From Dickeya aquatica (GTDB lineage Bacteria; Pseudomonadota; Gammaproteobacteria; Enterobacterales; Enterobacteriaceae): a DNA stretch of 64,000 bases. The stretch spans positions 2,976,001 through 3,040,000 of the forward strand of contig NZ_LT615367.1 in the NCBI RefSeq assembly GCF_900095885.1, given 5' to 3'. Positions 51,366 through 61,314 of this stretch are shown in pieces. The notes below the pieces were generated by a model that had not been told where the DNA came from, ran no database searches, and saw nothing but the letters and a program-made list of their open reading frames with translations. A program made the translations under genes and the position numbers. The stretch's first letter is position 1. Each line of letters begins with the position of its first letter.

Positions 51366-52517
51366 ATGTTCGCGTTAACCCATGGTCGTATTTTTACCGG
51401 CCATCAGCTATTGGATGACCACGCCGTCATCATCGCCAACGGCCTGATTGAGGCCATCTGCCCGAGCCGGGAGTTACCGGCTAACCTGCCTTGCACCTCA
51501 CTTGACGGTGCACTACTCAGCCCCGGCTTTATTGACCTGCAACTGAACGGCTGTGGTGGCGTGCAATTTAATGATGCACTGGAAAATATTTCAGTTAAGA
51601 CGCTCACGACCATGCAGCGCGCCAATGAACGTTCAGGATGCACCAGCTTTTTACCCACGCTGATCACCTCTTCCGATGCATATATGCGCCACGGTATTGG
51701 CGTGATGCGGGCATGGCTTGCCCAGCACCGTCATCAGGCGCTGGGCCTGCATCTGGAAGGCCCCTGGCTTAACCCGGTCAAAAAAGGCACCCATGACGCA
51801 AATCTTATCCGCCAGCCTGATGATGCACTGGTGGATTATCTGTGTGATAACGCTGATGTCATCGCTAAAGTCACGCTGGCCCCGGAAACGGTGCCAGATG
51901 CGTTGATACAGCGTCTGAACGCAGCAGGTATCATCGTCTGCGCCGGGCATTCCAATGCCAGTTGGGAACAAGCTAAGCGCGGATTTGCCGCCGGTATCCG
52001 CTTTGCGACCCACCTGTTCAATGCCATGCCACCGCTAACCGGCCGTGAGCCGGGTCTGGTGGGTGCGGTTTATGATGCCCCGGAAATTTACTGTGGCATC
52101 ATCGCCGACGGCCATCATGTCAGTTGGGCGAATATCCGCAACAGTAAACGTATCAAGGGCGATAAGCTGGTGCTGGTCACCGATGCCACCGCACCGGCAG
52201 GCTCGGATATCGACCAGTTCACATTTGCCGGTAAACCCATATACTACCGTGATGGTATCTGTGTGGATGAGAACGGCACCCTTAGCGGGTCGGCACTGAC
52301 CATGATTGATGCTGTACGCAATTGCGTAGAACACGCGGGGATTGCTCTGGAGGAAGCGCTGAGAATGGCAACGCTCTACCCGGCAAGAGCCATCGCAGAA
52401 GACCACCGCCTCGGCAGCATCTGCGTCGGTAAGGTGGCGAATCTGACGGTGATGTCCCGAGATTTGACTATCCTCAGTACGTTCGTCAATGGTGAGGAGA
52501 AATATCACTCACGCTGA
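51366..52517 (+). CDS. nagA: N-acetylglucosamine-6-phosphate deacetylase
   Basis: 383 residues, amidohydrolase fold. It has [14 protein letters not shown], metal ligand Glu in LHLEGPW, His in AGHSNA and THLFNAM, and catalytic Asp in VTDATAPAG. It removes the acetyl group before NagB acts. Two adjacent ATGs exist. The second (51366) has the better distance to AGGAG. It is 21 bp after nagB. Confidence 0.96.
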   Translation: MFALTHGRIFTGHQLLDDHAVIIANGLIEAICPSRELPANLPCTSLDGALLSPGFIDLQLNGCGGVQFNDALENISVKTLTTMQRANERSGCTSFLPTLITSSDAYMRHGIGVMRAWLAQHRHQALGLHLEGPWLNPVKKGTHDANLIRQPDDALVDYLCDNADVIAKVTLAPETVPDALIQRLNAAGIIVCAGHSNASWEQAKRGFAAGIRFATHLFNAMPPLTGREPGLVGAVYDAPEIYCGIIADGHHVSWANIRNSKRIKGDKLVLVTDATAPAGSDIDQFTFAGKPIYYRDGICVDENGTLSGSALTMIDAVRNCVEHAGIALEEALRMATLYPARAIAEDHRLGSICVGKVANLTVMSRDLTILSTFVNGEEKYHSR

Positions 52518-52547
52518 CAACGATTGAATCAACACGAGTAATGCGTC

Positions 52548-53771
52548 ATGACCCCAGGCGGACACACCCAGATAGGGAATATTGATCTGGTTAAACAGCT
52601 TAACAGCGCGGTGGTGTACCGCCTGATTGACCAGCAAGGGCCGATTTCGCGGATCCAGATTTCCGAACAAAGCCAGCTCGCACCCGCCAGCGTCACCAAG
52701 ATCACTCGCCAGTTGCTTGAGCGCGGTTTGATAAAAGAGGTTGACCAACAGGCCTCAACCGGCGGACGGCGTGCTATTTCCATCGTATCGGAAACCCGTC
52801 CGTTTCATACTGTCGCCGTCAGGCTTGGCCGCCATGACGCCACTCTTGCCCTGTATGACTTGCAAGGCAAGCGGCTGGAAGAAGAGCATTGCGTTCTGCC
52901 ACAGCAAACGCAAGAAAGCCTGCAACATGCCCTGTTTGACGCCATCGATAATTTCATTAGCCAGCATCAGCGCCGCATTCGCGAATTAATCGCCATCTCG
53001 GTCGTACTGCCGGGTCTGGTAGACCCGCTGGCAGGGGTCGTGCATTACATGCCGCATATTGAAGTCAACCGCTGGCCACTGGTGGAAAATCTGCGCCAGC
53101 GTTTTCAGGTACACAGCTTTGTTGGCCATGATATTCGCAGCCTCGCGCTTGCCGAGCACTACTTTGGAGCCACGCGTGACTGCCAGGATTCCCTGCTGGT
53201 ACGGGTGCATCGTGGTACCGGGGCAGGGATTTTGGTTAACGGAAAGATCTTTCTTGGCAGCAACGGTAACGTTGGCGAAATTGGTCACATTCAGATTGAC
53301 CCGCTGGGCGATCGTTGCCACTGCGGTAATTTTGGTTGCCTTGAAACCGTGGTTTCAAACGGTGCTCTCGAACAGCGCGCGCGCCACCTATTGCAACAGG
53401 GGTTTACCAGCAAGCTGACGCCAGACCATTGCCAGATTAGCGCTATCTGTAAAGCCGCGAATAAAGGCGATACCCTGGCAACCCAACTGATTGAAACCGC
53501 AGGCCAGCAACTCGGTAAAGCCATTTCGATTGCCATCAACCTGTTTAATCCGCAACGGGTGGTGATCGCCGGAGAAATTACTGGATCCAGTCGCTTATTA
53601 TTACCCGCCATTGAGCGCTGTATTCACACACAGGTTCTCAAAGAGTTTCGCCAAAATCTGCCGGTCGTGGTGTCCGAACTGCAACATCTGTCTGCTATTG
53701 GTGCCTTCGCGCTGGTAAAACGCGCCATGCTTAACGGCGAGTTGCTACAGCGTCTGCTTGAAAATCAGTAA
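52548..53771 (+). CDS. nagC: N-acetylglucosamine repressor NagC (ROK family)
   Basis: 407 residues. The N-terminal winged HTH contains ISRIQISEQSQLAPASVTKITRQLLERG. The ROK sugar-binding domain has the VRVHRGTGAGI motif and the zinc site CHCGNFGCLE. It represses nag genes and responds to GlcNAc-6-phosphate. It is 30 bp after nagA in the operon. In E. coli nagD follows. Here it is absent and asnB comes next. Confidence 0.96.
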   Translation: MTPGGHTQIGNIDLVKQLNSAVVYRLIDQQGPISRIQISEQSQLAPASVTKITRQLLERGLIKEVDQQASTGGRRAISIVSETRPFHTVAVRLGRHDATLALYDLQGKRLEEEHCVLPQQTQESLQHALFDAIDNFISQHQRRIRELIAISVVLPGLVDPLAGVVHYMPHIEVNRWPLVENLRQRFQVHSFVGHDIRSLALAEHYFGATRDCQDSLLVRVHRGTGAGILVNGKIFLGSNGNVGEIGHIQIDPLGDRCHCGNFGCLETVVSNGALEQRARHLLQQGFTSKLTPDHCQISAICKAANKGDTLATQLIETAGQQLGKAISIAINLFNPQRVVIAGEITGSSRLLLPAIERCIHTQVLKEFRQNLPVVVSELQHLSAIGAFALVKRAMLNGELLQRLLENQ

Positions 53772-53791
53772 GTTCTTTCCGCTGTCATAAG

Positions 53792-53821
53792 GCCGGATTA
53801 TGTAATCACTAAAAATCCGGC
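53792..53821 (+). terminator. Possible terminator after nagC
   Basis: GCCGGATT/AATCCGGC, an 8-bp stem with a 14-base loop, 20 bp past the nagC stop. It lacks a clear T-run. The remaining 240 bp to asnB is its upstream region, in which I could not assign a convincing promoter. Confidence 0.4.
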
Positions 53822-54062
53822 ACCTTCCCCCGATTCTTTTAAAGAAAAAAGAATAAATCACGCTAAAAATTATTCATTCATCAGCACAATGGCTTTTTTC
53901 ATTAAATGATATTGAATTGCCATGCTGTTTTGATGCTAAATCAGTGTTACCGACACGGCGGAACGTCATCGAACATGATGTCATGCGGCAGGGAAACTGC
54001 TGATAACCGCCCTCAATTCTGACTGTTATTACGCCATCTGCGTAATCAAGGGAGCCTCGTGT

Positions 54063-55727
54063 ATGTGTTCTATTTTTGGTGTGCTTGATCTGAAAACCGA
54101 CCCGGTTGAACTGCGTAAAAAAGCGCTTGAGTTGTCACGACTGATGCGCCATCGCGGCCCCGACTGGTCCGGTGTTTATGCCAGCGATAAAGCCATTCTG
54201 GCTCATGAGCGTCTGTCAATTGTTGATGTCAACACCGGCGCACAACCGCTCTACAATCAGGCTCACACCCACGTTCTGGCCGTGAACGGTGAAATTTACA
54301 ACCATCAGGATCTGCGCCAGCAGTATGGCTCCCGCTATCAGTTCCAGACCGGTTCTGACTGCGAAGTGATTCTGGCGTTGTATCAGGAAAAGGGGCCTGA
54401 GTTTCTGGATGAACTGCGCGGCATGTTTGCTTTCGCACTCTATGACAGTGAAAAAGACGCCTATCTGATTGGCCGTGACCATCTGGGTATTATCCCGCTG
54501 TACATGGGCTATGACGAGCACGGCAACCTGTACGTGGCGTCTGAAATGAAAGCGCTGGTGCCCGTTTGCCGCACAATCAAAGAGTTTCCGGCAGGCAGTT
54601 ACCTGTGGAGCCAGGACGGTGAAATTCGTGAATATTATCGCCGTGACTGGTTCGATTACGATAACGTCAAAGACAATGAGACGGATGCGGTTGCCCTGCG
54701 CGAAGCGCTGGAAGAGTCCGTTAAAAGCCACCTGATGTCTGATGTCCCTTATGGGGTATTGTTATCTGGTGGGCTGGATTCCTCCATCATCTCCGCCATC
54801 ACCAAAAAATTTGCCGCACGCCGCGTAGAAGACGGTGAACGCAGCGAAGCCTGGTGGCCACAGTTGCACTCGTTTGCCGTTGGGCTCGAAGGCGCGCCGG
54901 ATCTTAAAGCCGCGCGTGATGTTGCCAACCATCTTGGCACCGTACATCACGAAATTCACTTCACGGTGCAAGAAGGGCTTGATGCCATCCGTGACGTGAT
55001 TTACCACATCGAAACCTATGATGTGACCACTATCCGTGCTTCAACGCCAATGTACCTGATGTCACGCAAGATAAAAGCCATGGGGATCAAGATGGTGCTT
55101 TCCGGCGAGGGATCCGACGAAGTGTTCGGCGGCTATCTCTACTTCCACAAAGCCCCCAACGCCAAAGAGCTGCATGAAGAAACGGTGCGTAAATTACTGG
55201 CATTGCACCAGTATGACTGTGCCCGTGCCAACAAAGCGATGTCAGCCTGGGGCGTTGAAGCGCGCGTTCCCTTCCTTGATAAGACATTCCTTGATGTGGC
55301 AATGCGCATTAACCCGAAAGACAAAATGTGCGGCAATGGCAAAATGGAAAAACACATTCTGCGTGAGTGCTTCGAGTCTTACCTGCCGCACAGCGTCGCC
55401 TGGCGTCAGAAAGAGCAGTTCTCCGATGGCGTGGGTTACAGCTGGATAGATACACTCAAAGAAGTGGCGGCAGCGCAAGTAAGCGATCAGCAGCTGGAAA
55501 CCGCACACTTCCGGTTCCCGTACAATACACCGGCGTCCAAGGAAGCTTACCTGTACCGCGAAATTTTTGAAGAACTGTTCCCGGTACCGAGCGCCGCAGA
55601 ATGCGTACCTGGTGGCCCATCTGTTGCCTGTTCATCCGCCAAGGCCATTGAATGGGATGAATCCTTCAAGAAAATGGATGACCCATCAGGCCGTGCTGTC
55701 GGTGTGCATCAATCAGCCTATCAATAA
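54063..55727 (+). CDS. asnB: Asparagine synthetase B (glutamine-hydrolysing)
   Basis: 554 residues. The N-terminal glutaminase domain has nucleophile Cys2 (MCSIFGVLD). The synthetase domain has the ATP-binding SGGLDSS motif (PYGVLLSGGLDSSIISA) and SGEGSDEVFGGYLYF. It makes asparagine from aspartate, glutamine and ATP. The start is fixed by the catalytic Cys. A strong terminator follows. Confidence 0.97.
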   Translation: MCSIFGVLDLKTDPVELRKKALELSRLMRHRGPDWSGVYASDKAILAHERLSIVDVNTGAQPLYNQAHTHVLAVNGEIYNHQDLRQQYGSRYQFQTGSDCEVILALYQEKGPEFLDELRGMFAFALYDSEKDAYLIGRDHLGIIPLYMGYDEHGNLYVASEMKALVPVCRTIKEFPAGSYLWSQDGEIREYYRRDWFDYDNVKDNETDAVALREALEESVKSHLMSDVPYGVLLSGGLDSSIISAITKKFAARRVEDGERSEAWWPQLHSFAVGLEGAPDLKAARDVANHLGTVHHEIHFTVQEGLDAIRDVIYHIETYDVTTIRASTPMYLMSRKIKAMGIKMVLSGEGSDEVFGGYLYFHKAPNAKELHEETVRKLLALHQYDCARANKAMSAWGVEARVPFLDKTFLDVAMRINPKDKMCGNGKMEKHILRECFESYLPHSVAWRQKEQFSDGVGYSWIDTLKEVAAAQVSDQQLETAHFRFPYNTPASKEAYLYREIFEELFPVPSAAECVPGGPSVACSSAKAIEWDESFKKMDDPSGRAVGVHQSAYQ

Positions 55728-55736
55728 TCTGTTTTT

Positions 55737-55761
55737 AACGGGCCTTTACAGGCCCGTTTTT
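55737..55761 (+). terminator. Intrinsic terminator of asnB
   Basis: AACGGGCC/GGCCCGTT, 8-bp stem, six-base loop and a T5 tail, 10 bp past the stop codon. Confidence 0.92.
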
Positions 55762-55865
55762 CTTCTGAAAGGCGGGAAAAAAACCGCTTTCTGGCGCTTT
55801 TCTCACCATACTGCTCACAAGCCAAACAAACAGTACAAACCGGCTATTTTTAGGGAAAAAATGTG

Positions 55866-55894
55866 TTGACGGAAAAAGCCCAACTCAGCATAAT
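55866..55894 (+). promoter_or_regulatory. Promoter of the Met-Leu-Gln tRNA operon
   Basis: TTGACG (55866-55871), 17-bp spacer, CATAAT (55889-55894): five of six matches in both hexamers. The GC-rich discriminator GCGCCCC after the -10 is the hallmark of stringently controlled stable-RNA promoters. Confidence 0.85.
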
Positions 55895-55932
55895 GCGCCC
55901 CGCAACGCCGATGAAGGTGACGCGGAAAAGAT

Positions 55933-56009
55933 GGCTACGTAGCTCAGCTGGTTAGAGCACAGCACTCATAATGCTGGGGTCACAGGTTCGATTCCCGTCG
56001 TAGCCACCA
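55933..56009 (+). tRNA. metT: tRNA-Met (elongator, CAT)
   Basis: 77 bases starting GGCTACGTAGCTCAG, anticodon loop CTCATAA, encoded CCA. It begins with a G-C pair at position 1-72, as expected for elongator rather than initiator Met tRNA. First of six tRNAs. Confidence 0.95.
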
Positions 56010-56017
56010 TTTTTTCT

Positions 56018-56102
56018 GCGGGAGTGGCGAAATTGGTAGACGCACCAGATTTAGGTTCTGGCGCCGCAAGGTGTGCGAGTTCAAGTCTCGCCTCCCGCAC
56101 CA
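56018..56102 (+). tRNA. leuW: tRNA-Leu (TAG)
   Basis: 85 bases with the long variable arm of class II tRNAs, anticodon TAG in loop TTTAGGT, encoded CCA. It starts GCGGGAGTGGCGAAATTGG. It lies 8 bp after tRNA-Met. Confidence 0.95.
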
Positions 56103-56166
56103 TTATCTTCGTCAAGGCGCTGACAGGTGACTGTCAGGTGCAATGCAGCAAGATGTAACGTTTTAT

Positions 56167-56241
56167 TGGGGTATCGCCAAGCGGTAAGGCAGCGGGTTTT
56201 GATCCCGCCATCCCCAGGTTCGAATCCTGGTACCCCAGCCA
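56167..56241 (+). tRNA. glnU: tRNA-Gln (TTG)
   Basis: 75 bases starting TGGGGTATCGCCAAGCGG, anticodon stem GCGGG/CCCGC with loop TTTTGAT (anticodon TTG), encoded CCA. Confidence 0.95.
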
Positions 56242-56280
56242 TATTTAAGTCAGACACACCTGTAACAGTGTGCACCCTGT

Positions 56281-56355
56281 TGGGGTATCGCCAAGCGGTA
56301 AGGCAGCGGATTCTGATTCCGCCATCCCGAGGTTCGAATCCTCGTACCCCAGCCA
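56281..56355 (+). tRNA. glnV: tRNA-Gln (CTG), first copy
   Basis: 75 bases, anticodon loop TTCTGAT (CTG), encoded CCA. Identical to the copy at 56484-56558. Confidence 0.95.
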
Positions 56356-56399
56356 ATTTATGTCGAAAGCCAATGCGCTTTCAGCAAAAAGTAAAATTT

Positions 56400-56476
56400 G
56401 GCTACGTAGCTCAGCTGGTTAGAGCACAGCACTCATAATGCTGGGGTCACAGGTTCGATTCCCGTCGTAGCCACCA
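56400..56476 (+). tRNA. metU: tRNA-Met (elongator, CAT), second copy
   Basis: 77 bases, identical to the tRNA-Met at 55933-56009. Confidence 0.95.
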
Positions 56477-56483
56477 CCTTAAT

Positions 56484-56558
56484 TGGGGTATCGCCAAGCG
56501 GTAAGGCAGCGGATTCTGATTCCGCCATCCCGAGGTTCGAATCCTCGTACCCCAGCCA
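56484..56558 (+). tRNA. glnX: tRNA-Gln (CTG), second copy
   Basis: 75 bases, identical to the CTG tRNA at 56281. Last gene of the operon. E. coli has a seventh member (a second Gln CTG gene after metU) that is not present here. Confidence 0.95.
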
Positions 56559-56560
56559 TA

Positions 56561-56587
56561 AAAAAGGCCCGCTAACGCGGGCTTTTT
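56561..56587 (+). terminator. Terminator of the tRNA operon
   Basis: GCCCGC/GCGGGC with a TAAC loop, extended by A-T pairs and ending in T5, directly after the last tRNA. Confidence 0.92.
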
Positions 56588-56666
56588 GTTTTTCTGGCTT
56601 TGTTGTCTTCTTAGAAGAGTTAACGCGGTTTTTCTGCCTTTGACCGATTCAGCCCACGTCGTGGGC

Positions 56667-56996
56667 TCAGTGTGTTACCGATGAAGAAAACAGGTTAATC
56701 ACCGCCACACCCGCGATAATCAGCGCCATTCCAAGCAGTGCAGGCCAATCCAGCCGCTGATCGTAAAAAACCCAGCTCACGGCGGCAATCAGCACAATCC
56801 CCACCCCTGACCAGATAGCGTAAATCACCCCTGTCGGCAACACTCGCATCGAAAGCGTCAGACAATAGAACGCCACGGCGTAACCCACTACAGTTACGAT
56901 ACTGGGCATAAGCCGGGTAAAGCTTTCTGATTGCCTTAACGCCGTGGTGGCTATCACTTCTGACACAATAGCCAGCGCTAAAAATACATATGTCAT
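56667..56996 (-). CDS. SMR-family multidrug efflux protein (EmrE-like)
   Basis: 109 residues with four membrane helices. Glu13 in the first helix (AIVSEVIATTALRQSEGF-type, here QSESFTRLMPS) is the essential proton/substrate carboxylate of small multidrug resistance pumps. The signature PTGVIYAIWSGVGIVLIA is present. It closely resembles EmrE and exports lipophilic cations as an antiparallel dimer. A GTG two codons upstream (57002) has better spacing to a GAGG and is an alternative start. Confidence 0.9.
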   Translation of the reverse strand: MTYVFLALAIVSEVIATTALRQSESFTRLMPSIVTVVGYAVAFYCLTLSMRVLPTGVIYAIWSGVGIVLIAAVSWVFYDQRLDWPALLGMALIIAGVAVINLFSSSVTH

Positions 56997-57189
56997 CAAC
57001 ACAACAACCTCAAAATATTACAATTTAAAGATGAATAAGCCCGGCTGCCGTAGCGAACGGCTGCCGGAAAAACACAGCGACAGCGCGGGTGACTCACACC
57101 GCGTTGGTTACTGACCCTGTAATCACCACACATAAACACCGCATGGCCGCGCGCCAAGCATAACGCGTACAGAGTATATGAACCGTCAC

Positions 57190-58359
57190 TTAGAGCCCCA
57201 ATGCATACCGTAATGCATGCTGTTTGAGCTTTCCGGCTCGTTGTGCGGCCATCAATGCCACATTACGGGCAAACTCAACCGGAGCCAGACGGTTGCTAAA
57301 GGCTTTATAAAACAGATCCATCCCGCTTTGCATAAGCAAATTATCCGCTCGACGCCGCTGTTCATAACGCCGTAAGACGGCCTCACGGTGGTACCCATCA
57401 TTTCCTTGCCGGTGCGCCTCTAGCACCACATCGAGCAAGGCAGAGACATCACGATAGCCGAGGTTAACGCCTTGACCCGCCAGAGGATTAATGGTGTGTG
57501 CCGCATCACCAATCAGCGCCAGCCCCGGCAACACATAACGCTGTGCGTGGCGACGCACCAGTGCAAACGCGCCTGTCGCCACCGCATTTACGGGCGCTAA
57601 CCGGGCCGGGAACGCCTCGGTAATAGCACGATTAAGTTGTGCCAGTGGCATCGCTTGCAACTGGCGAATACGCTGCGGGCTGTCATACCACACCAGTGAG
57701 CACCAGCCCTCAAACAGGGGTAAAAACGCACGCGGGCCGGCAGGGGTGAACTGCTGCCAGGTTATATCCTGCGGCGGGCCCGCACACTCGGCACTGATTA
57801 GCATGCATGACTGCCGATATTGCCAGCCGGTAATTCCTATCCCGGCCCAATGACGAATGTTTGAGTGGGCTCCATCCGCACCAATCACTAACGGTGTGTG
57901 CAAGCGCTCCCCCTGTGTATTGTGCAGTATCCACTCCTCACCTTCTCGTTGCAGATGAGATAACGGCCAGGGGCACAGCACCGTCACATTCGGCGCTTGC
58001 ATCAGGCTTTGCCACAAAGCCAACTGCAATACGCGGTTTTCTACCATAAAACCAAGCTCAGAAAGATTAAGCTCGCTGGCATCAAACTTCACCTGGGCAT
58101 TCTCCCATTCCCAGGTTTCCAGCCGACGGTATGGCACACTGCGCATTTGCAACACCTGCGGCCAGACACCTAATTGCTCCAGTAATCGCACCGACGATTG
58201 CCCAATAGCTGACACCCGCACATCCGGTACGCTGCCCGCCACAAACGCCGCAGGAGCGCCTTGCTCCAGCACCGCGACCTGAAGCCCTCCTTGCGCCAGC
58301 CCAAGGGCCGCTGCCGCCCCCACCATACCGCCACCGACAATGACTGCATCAAAATGCAT
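57190..58359 (-). CDS. ubiF: 2-octaprenyl-3-methyl-6-methoxy-1,4-benzoquinol hydroxylase
   Basis: 389 residues, FAD-dependent aromatic hydroxylase. It has the N-terminal dinucleotide fold VIVGGGMVGAAAALGLAQGG, the VIGADGAHSNIR motif, and GDAAHTINPLAGQGVNLGYRD, which contacts FAD. It performs the C6 hydroxylation step of ubiquinone synthesis. The start is MHFDAVIVGGG at 58359. 17 further in-frame codons upstream are unconserved. It is divergent from miaB, as in E. coli. Confidence 0.93.
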   Translation of the reverse strand: MHFDAVIVGGGMVGAAAALGLAQGGLQVAVLEQGAPAAFVAGSVPDVRVSAIGQSSVRLLEQLGVWPQVLQMRSVPYRRLETWEWENAQVKFDASELNLSELGFMVENRVLQLALWQSLMQAPNVTVLCPWPLSHLQREGEEWILHNTQGERLHTPLVIGADGAHSNIRHWAGIGITGWQYRQSCMLISAECAGPPQDITWQQFTPAGPRAFLPLFEGWCSLVWYDSPQRIRQLQAMPLAQLNRAITEAFPARLAPVNAVATGAFALVRRHAQRYVLPGLALIGDAAHTINPLAGQGVNLGYRDVSALLDVVLEAHRQGNDGYHREAVLRRYEQRRRADNLLMQSGMDLFYKAFSNRLAPVEFARNVALMAAQRAGKLKQHALRYALGL

Positions 58360-58479
58360 ACCTGCCCCACTCGAGTTCTTTCTGCCACGCCTTGAGACGC
58401 CATGACTCACACGCCAAAGATGGCTATCAGTCTACTGGATTTCCGACGGCTTTTCAGAAAACCGACAGATTACCCGCTC

Positions 58480-58508
58480 TGGTCACAACGCCAGCAAAAG
58501 ATTACAAT
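58480..58508 (+). promoter_or_regulatory. Possible miaB promoter
   Basis: TGGTCA (58480-58485), 17-bp spacer, TACAAT (58503-58508). The predicted leader is about 75 bases. The -35 is moderate. A heat-shock promoter like that of E. coli miaB was not evident. Confidence 0.45.
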
Positions 58509-58589
58509 ACGCGCCCGCATGTGCGCCTGCCTGATGGCAAGCGAATTTCCCGCACTGAGTAACATGGCCAGTCGATGACGATGACGACG

Positions 58590-60014
58590 ATGACAAAGAA
58601 ACTGCATATCAAAACCTGGGGCTGTCAGATGAACGAATACGATTCATCGAAGATAGCCGACCTGCTGGAAAGCACACACGGTTACCAGTTGACCGAGGTC
58701 GCGGAAGAAGCCGACATTCTGCTGCTGAATACCTGTTCTATCCGTGAAAAGGCACAGGAAAAGGTCTTTCATCAGCTCGGTCGCTGGAAAACGCTCAAAG
58801 ACGTTAACCCGAACCTGATTATCGGCGTAGGCGGCTGTGTCGCCTCGCAGGAAGGCGCACACATTCGTGAACGCGCTCATTACGTTGATGTTATTTTCGG
58901 GCCGCAAACGCTGCACCGCCTGCCGGAGATGATTAACCATGTTCAGGGAACGCGTAGCCCTATCGTGGATATCAGCTTTCCTGAGGTAGAAAAGTTTGAT
59001 CGCCTGCCAGAACCCAAAGCCGAAGGGCCGACGGCGTTTGTCTCCATCATGGAAGGCTGTAATAAATACTGTACGTTCTGTGTGGTGCCTTATACCCGTG
59101 GCGAAGAGGTTAGCCGCCCGGTTGACGACGTGCTGTTTGAAATCGCGCAACTGGCCGCACAAGGCGTGCGTGAAGTCAATCTGTTGGGCCAGAATGTCAA
59201 CGCCTATCGCGGTAGCACCTATGATGGCGAGATGTGCAGCTTTGCTGAACTGTTGCGACTGGTTGCCGCGATTGACGGCATCGATCGTATTCGCTTTATT
59301 ACCAGCCACCCCATTGAATTTACTGACGATATTATCAGCGTCTATGAAGACACACCTGAGCTGGTCAGTTTCCTGCATCTGCCGGTACAAAGCGGGTCGG
59401 ATCGCATTCTGACGATGATGAAACGCCGTCATACCGCACTGGAATATAAAGCGATTATCCGCAAGCTTCGCAAAGCGCGCCCGGATATTCAAATCAGCTC
59501 TGACTTTATTGTCGGTTTCCCTGGTGAAACACAGGAAGATTTCGAGCAAACCATGAAGCTTATTGCGGATATCGATTTTGATATGAGCTTTAGCTTTATC
59601 TACTCCCCTCGCCCTGGTACGCCTGCCGCCGACATGGTGGACGATGTTTCGGAAGAGGAGAAAAAACAGCGCCTGTACATTTTGCAAGACCGTATCAGCC
59701 AGCAGGCGATGCAGTACAGCCGTCGTATGATGGGCACAGTACAACGCATTTTGGTTGAAGGGACATCGCGTAAAAATGTCATGGAACTGTCCGGTCGCAC
59801 TGAAAATAACCGGGTGGTGAACTTTGAAGGCACACCGGACATGATAGGCAAATTCGTGGATGTTGAAATCGTTGACGTTTACCCGAATTCGCTGCGTGGC
59901 GTGGTGATTCGCACCGAAGATCAAATGGTGCTGCGCGTCAGTGAATCACCCGCTGATGTGATAGCCCGTACCCGTAAAGAGAATGAAATTGGCGTGGGTA
60001 TCTACCAGCCCTGA
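58590..60014 (+). CDS. miaB: tRNA-2-methylthio-N6-dimethylallyladenosine synthase MiaB
   Basis: 474 residues, radical-SAM methylthiotransferase. The N-terminal domain binds the auxiliary [4Fe-4S] cluster through Cys in [24 protein letters not shown] and [11 protein letters not shown]. The radical-SAM motif is [10 protein letters not shown]-terminal TRAM domain binds tRNA. It adds a methylthio group to A37 of tRNAs reading UNN codons. I chose [12 protein letters not shown]. Two earlier in-frame ATGs (58575, 58581) arise from an ACGATG repeat, and none has a clear Shine-Dalgarno. Confidence 0.96.
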   Translation: MTKKLHIKTWGCQMNEYDSSKIADLLESTHGYQLTEVAEEADILLLNTCSIREKAQEKVFHQLGRWKTLKDVNPNLIIGVGGCVASQEGAHIRERAHYVDVIFGPQTLHRLPEMINHVQGTRSPIVDISFPEVEKFDRLPEPKAEGPTAFVSIMEGCNKYCTFCVVPYTRGEEVSRPVDDVLFEIAQLAAQGVREVNLLGQNVNAYRGSTYDGEMCSFAELLRLVAAIDGIDRIRFITSHPIEFTDDIISVYEDTPELVSFLHLPVQSGSDRILTMMKRRHTALEYKAIIRKLRKARPDIQISSDFIVGFPGETQEDFEQTMKLIADIDFDMSFSFIYSPRPGTPAADMVDDVSEEEKKQRLYILQDRISQQAMQYSRRMMGTVQRILVEGTSRKNVMELSGRTENNRVVNFEGTPDMIGKFVDVEIVDVYPNSLRGVVIRTEDQMVLRVSESPADVIARTRKENEIGVGIYQP

Positions 60015-60036
60015 GTCACGCACTCTCACCGTTCAC

Positions 60037-60064
60037 CGGCGGGCTTACAGGCCCGCCGTTTTAT
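60037..60064 (+). terminator. Intrinsic terminator of miaB
   Basis: CGGCGGGC/GCCCGCCG, a perfect 8-bp stem with TTACAG loop and TTTTATTTT tail, 22 bp past the stop. The following 60065-60261 holds no gene I can support. Confidence 0.9.
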
Positions 60065-60261
60065 TTTCTGCCCAAGCCACACCCTCTTCGGCGCTAAAAA
60101 CGAGGCATATCGCATCGCAATCTATGCCCTCATCCTCTGCTTATACCGAATGTGACTTGCGCCGCGCAGGGCTCACGATAAATAATCAGAGAAATGGCTG
60201 CGGCCGTGCTGGCAGCGGCATACCGTGATTACTCATTCAGCGTAACTCCAAGAGGAATAGT

Positions 60262-61314
60262 TTGAACGTAACGATAAAAGAAATCGCCCTCGAACCGGCG
60301 GACAATAAACGTCTGCTTAGTCTGTGCGGCCCGTTTGATGACAATATCAAACAACTGGAACGCCGCCTTGGTATAGAGATCAATCATCGCGACAATCAAT
60401 TCAAACTGGCAGGCAGGAGTCTGTGCATTGAAGCTGCTGCCGACATTTTACGCCATCTGTACGTCGATACGGCACCGGTGCGCGGTGTTATCCCCGATAT
60501 TGACCCGGAACAGATTCATCTGGCGATTAAAGCGTCTCGCGTACTGGAACAGACGGCTGACAGTGTGCCTGAGTATGGCAAAGCGGTGAATATTCGCACC
60601 AAACGCGGCGTTATCAAGCCACGTACGCCCAATCAGGCACAATATATCGCCCATATCCTTGACCATGACATCACTTTTGGCATCGGCCCGGCAGGAACAG
60701 GTAAAACCTATCTGGCGGTAGCGGCAGCCGTTGATGCGCTGGAACGACAGGAAATTCGCCGTATTCTGCTCACCCGTCCGGCGGTGGAAGCCGGTGAGAA
60801 ACTGGGCTTTTTACCCGGCGATTTGAGCCAGAAGGTCGATCCTTATCTGCGCCCGCTTTACGATGCGCTGTTTGAAATGCTCGGCTTCGAGCGGGTGGAA
60901 AAACTGATTGAACGCAACGTAATTGAAGTGGCACCGCTCGCTTATATGCGCGGGCGTACGCTAAACGACGCGTTTATCATTCTCGATGAGAGCCAGAACA
61001 CCACCATCGAACAGATGAAAATGTTCCTGACGCGTATCGGGTTTAACTCAAAAGCCGTTATCACCGGCGACATCACCCAGATTGATTTGCCGCGCAACCA
61101 GAAATCCGGCCTGCGCCATGCCATCGATGTGTTATCTGGCGTGGAAGAACTCAGCTTTAACTTTTTCCATAGCGAAGACGTCGTGCGCCACCCGGTCGTG
61201 GCGCGCATTGTTACGGCCTATGAAGCCTGGGAAAGCGCAGACCAGAAACGCCGCGAAGAGCAGGCAGAGCAACGCAAGCGTGATGCGCTGGCAGCCGTGC
61301 AGGAGCCCAAATGA
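60262..61314 (+). CDS. ybeZ: PhoH-like ATPase YbeZ
   Basis: 350 residues. A KH-like N-terminal region precedes the PhoH P-loop domain with Walker A GPAGTGKT (142-149) and Walker [11 protein letters not shown]. coli YbeZ is a partner of the RNase YbeY and is linked to ribosome quality control and rRNA maturation. The start is TTG at 60262 with GAGGA five bases upstream. The family N-terminus ([27 protein letters not shown]) supports it. It overlaps ybeY by 4 bp. Confidence 0.95.
   Translation: MNVTIKEIALEPADNKRLLSLCGPFDDNIKQLERRLGIEINHRDNQFKLAGRSLCIEAAADILRHLYVDTAPVRGVIPDIDPEQIHLAIKASRVLEQTADSVPEYGKAVNIRTKRGVIKPRTPNQAQYIAHILDHDITFGIGPAGTGKTYLAVAAAVDALERQEIRRILLTRPAVEAGEKLGFLPGDLSQKVDPYLRPLYDALFEMLGFERVEKLIERNVIEVAPLAYMRGRTLNDAFIILDESQNTTIEQMKMFLTRIGFNSKAVITGDITQIDLPRNQKSGLRHAIDVLSGVEELSFNFFHSEDVVRHPVVARIVTAYEAWESADQKRREEQAEQRKRDALAAVQEPK

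Noticed and set aside
56081..56356. 91-residue minus-strand ORF with repeated GFEP...CLTAWRYPN
   Set aside because: It is the reverse translation of two tRNA-Gln genes and flanks, a well-known false protein.
58644..59924. 426-residue antisense ORF over miaB
   Set aside because: MiaB is complete with all its Cys motifs on the plus strand. The antisense translation has low-complexity His/Asn/Arg composition and no recognisable domain.
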